A DNA stretch of 64,000 bases from Leucobacter komagatae. GTDB lineage: Bacteria; Actinomycetota; Actinomycetes; Actinomycetales; Microbacteriaceae. Below are positions 62,236-64,000 of the stretch, piece after piece; position 1 is the stretch's first letter, and each line of letters opens with the position of its first letter. Location: assembly GCF_000834055.1 (NCBI RefSeq), contig NZ_JXSQ01000003.1:62001-126000 (forward strand), given 5' to 3'. The notes beneath the pieces are model-generated. The model searched no databases, was not told where the DNA came from, and worked only from the letters and a program-made list of their open reading frames with translations. A program made the translations under genes and the position numbers.

Positions 62236-62916
62236 CTAGTTCAGGGGTGCGAGCTCAAGCTCGACGGGTCCAACGACGGTGTACGGGACGGCGCGCCCCT
62301 CAGTAAGCCGGTACTGGCAGCCGACGATGGCGAGCTTGCCGGAGTCGACAGCGTCGCTGATCGCCCGCGAGGTCCGCAGCAGCTCGTTCACGGTCGCGGA
62401 AAGGTGGAGCCTGCCGACGGCGTTCGCATCGATCTTCGCTGCGTCGGCGTACGGTGTGTCGGTGTTGTCACGCAGCCACAGCTGCTGCACGGCTGGCTGT
62501 ATCGGGGCGAGCGTGTGCTTCACCGACTTTGTCGTCGCGGCGGGGGTGCGGCTCGACTGGTCGATCGCCGCCGCAACCGCGCCGCACGAATCGTGGGCGA
62601 GGACGACGATGAGTGACGCGCCGAGCTCGGTGACGGCGTACTCCATCGAGGCGGTGATCGACTCTGCGACAACGTGGCCCATGTTGCGGGCAATGAAGAG
62701 GTCGCCGAGGCCACAGTCGAAGATGATTTCGGCCGCGAGACGTGAGTCGGAGCAGCCAAAGAGTGCGACGTCTGGGGTCTGCTGGTTTACGAGCTCGCTG
62801 CGGCGCTCAACGTTTTGGTTCGGGTGGGCTGAGCCCCCCGTGATGAAGCGTTCGTTTCCGGAGATCAGTGTGTCCCACGCCTGCTGGGGTGTGACACGAG
62901 GTGACTTGTCGCTCAT
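62236..62916 (-). CDS. Beta-carbonic anhydrase
   Basis: 226 residues. Zinc ligands C55 (in CSDSR), H108 and C111 (HDSC), with D57 and R59 as the acid pair. It interconverts CO2 and bicarbonate in the cytoplasm, which feeds carboxylases. The ATG overlaps the DUF4245 stop as ATGA. A second copy at 29870 is frameshifted, so this may be the only working one here. Confidence 0.95.
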   Translation of the reverse strand: MSDKSPRVTPQQAWDTLISGNERFITGGSAHPNQNVERRSELVNQQTPDVALFGCSDSRLAAEIIFDCGLGDLFIARNMGHVVAESITASMEYAVTELGASLIVVLAHDSCGAVAAAIDQSSRTPAATTKSVKHTLAPIQPAVQQLWLRDNTDTPYADAAKIDANAVGRLHLSATVNELLRTSRAISDAVDSGKLAIVGCQYRLTEGRAVPYTVVGPVELELAPLN

Positions 62917-63599
62917 GCTGCTCCCTCACTCGTTTCGGTACTGTTCTTGTGTTCGAAGTCGGCGAGCGAGTCACCAACTTGCGTTGCGAGGACGCGGATC
63001 GTTGCCGCGTCGTCGGTGCCGTAGACGAGCACCGAGTTCGTCTCGACCGTGCCCGCGAGGCCGAAGCGCATGTTCACCTGATCCGCCTTGCGGTTCTGGT
63101 GGTCGTAGACCTGCCAGTCGATACCGCCGAGCTGTTCGGTGCCCGTGGCCTGCTGCTCCTCAAGCTTGCCTGCGATCCACTTCGCGGGAACCGGGTCCCC
63201 GTTCACGGTGTAGGCCTGCACGACAGTGGCGTAGGCGTTGTTGTCGGTGGTGTAGTGGATCTGCCAGAAGGTCACTCCACCGTTGATGGAGAGCGATGCC
63301 TGCTTGGCTTTCCACGTGTCTGGCACCGCAGGAACCGCGAGCGTGTAGTCGGCCCCTGCTGTGGCTGCGGCCTGCGCAACATCGACGGATCGTTCGGCGT
63401 AGTCGCCGACGCCGCGTGGCACCATGAGGTAGATCACGAAGACGAGCCCCACGGTCACGAGCAGTGAGAACACCAGGTTGTTCACCGTCTTGCGCGACCG
63501 GTACAGGCGGCTACCCTCCGCCTTGCGCGCGGCCGTCTCTGCCGCCGTCTCTGGCCGGCCGAGCTCCGCGACAATGTTCCGACGTTTCTGTTTCGCCAT
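62913..63599 (-). CDS. DUF4245 family membrane protein
   Basis: 228 residues from the ATG at 63599. One helix (NLVFSLLVTVGLVFVIYLMVP, about 41-61) anchors a C-terminal outer domain with YTLAVPAVPDTWKAKQASL and NGGVTFWQIHYTT. The pattern and position after xseB are typical of actinobacterial DUF4245 proteins. Function unknown. Confidence 0.85.
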   Translation of the reverse strand: MAKQKRRNIVAELGRPETAAETAARKAEGSRLYRSRKTVNNLVFSLLVTVGLVFVIYLMVPRGVGDYAERSVDVAQAAATAGADYTLAVPAVPDTWKAKQASLSINGGVTFWQIHYTTDNNAYATVVQAYTVNGDPVPAKWIAGKLEEQQATGTEQLGGIDWQVYDHQNRKADQVNMRFGLAGTVETNSVLVYGTDDAATIRVLATQVGDSLADFEHKNSTETSEGAA

Positions 63600-63601
63600 A
63601 G

Positions 63602-63868
63602 TTAGAATTCTTCGCCGTTCTCGGGCTGGGTTGCGGTGCGCTCTGCACCGGAAGCTGCGCCGCCCTGGCGCGCGTCTTCGAGTCGTTTGCGGGCGCCAAT
63701 GAGCCACTCTTCGCAGCGGGTGGCGAGGGCTTCGCCTCGCTCCCACAGTTGGAGCGATTCCTCGAGCGTGGCGCCACCCTGTTCCAGGCGGCTTACCACC
63801 TGGATGAGTTCGTCGCGGGCCTGCTCATAGGAGAGCGAGGCGACGTCTGCATCGTGCTGGGCAGTCAT
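63602..63868 (-). CDS. xseB: Exodeoxyribonuclease VII small subunit
   Basis: 88 residues from the ATG at 63868. [45 protein letters not shown] is the family helical hairpin. It joins XseA in cutting single-stranded DNA; xseA is not in the window, though it is often next door. A -10 box 7 bases upstream suggests a leaderless mRNA. DUF4245 follows after 2 bases. Confidence 0.93.
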   Translation of the reverse strand: MTAQHDADVASLSYEQARDELIQVVSRLEQGGATLEESLQLWERGEALATRCEEWLIGARKRLEDARQGGAASGAERTATQPENGEEF

Positions 63869-63875
63869 GCATGCA

Positions 63876-63881
63876 AGTCTA
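63876..63881 (-). promoter_or_regulatory. -10 box TAGACT of xseB
   Basis: Minus strand, 7 bases before the ATG at 63868. Confidence 0.4.
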
Positions 63882-64000
63882 CCCGCAGCGCTTGGGGGCT
63901 CGTGATACGTCGATTGCGGGCGTGATCGCGGTACAGTGGGAGCTAGCATTGCGCCGCACTCCGTCCCGCCTACTGCTTCTGCACCCCAGGGCTCCACAAC
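63882..64000. other. Window end after xseB
   Basis: No gene is confirmed. On the plus strand TACAGT at 63932-63937 could be a -10 box for a gene that starts near or beyond the edge (possible TTG at 63949). Confidence 0.3.

Overview
This is a high-GC actinobacterial chromosome segment. A member of the Microbacteriaceae, perhaps Leucobacter or a close relative, is my inference from the protein families, from cell-wall sorting signals of the LAxTG type, and from the many genes whose -10 box lies about 6 bases before the start codon (leaderless mRNAs, common in Actinobacteria). I saw no rRNA, tRNA, prophage, transposase or CRISPR array.

Layout. 1-1.4 kb: a divergent MFS pump (cut by the window edge) and its TetR regulator. 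1.5-8.1 kb: a very large repeat adhesin, split by a frameshift and an internal stop. 8.4-12.8 kb: E1 alpha, E1 beta and E2 of a 2-oxo acid dehydrogenase, then an enoyl-CoA hydratase/isomerase. 12.9-18.8 kb: YaeQ, a HAD phosphatase, a DapA-like aldolase and an EamA transporter on the minus strand, divergent from a MocR regulator and an MFS protein. 18.9-28.1 kb: an MMPL transporter with MarR, a metal P-type ATPase with CmtR, and a two-gene ABC exporter with TetR. 28.2-32.8 kb: an acyl-CoA ligase, a frameshifted carbonic anhydrase and a frameshifted RCC1-repeat surface protein. 32.9-37.2 kb: a DUF4177/DUF2165/LssY_C/GNAT run, a flavoprotein and an AhpD-like protein. 37.3-46.5 kb: an ABC ATPase with a broken GntR gene, leuA behind a leucine-codon leader peptide, an aldo-keto reductase, a phosphoribosyltransferase, PucR, and a CoA-transferase/glutaryl-CoA dehydrogenase pair. 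46.5-46.9 kb: a repeat-rich spacer with a run of 20 G. 47-52.4 kb: a lipoprotein sugar dehydrogenase, a GntR/DUF1648/DUF1648/CPBP operon and a TetR. 52.8-64 kb: PIN-PhoH, a GntR regulator with a CynX-type MFS, a metallophosphatase with a sorting signal, a TRIC-like protein, a TPR-like protein, fumC, an intact beta-carbonic anhydrase, a DUF4245 protein and xseB.

How the genes work together. Most transport genes sit beside their own small regulator (TetR/MFS, MocR/EamA, MarR/MMPL, CmtR/ATPase, TetR/ABC, GntR/MFS), usually divergently and with palindromes in the shared promoter. Central-metabolism genes (2-oxo acid dehydrogenase, leuA, glutaryl-CoA dehydrogenase, fumC) are intact. The lesions (three one-base frameshifts, one frameshift in a signal peptide, one in-frame stop) fall in two surface proteins, one of two carbonic anhydrases and one GntR gene. 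They may be real decay, phase variation or assembly errors; the sequence alone cannot decide.
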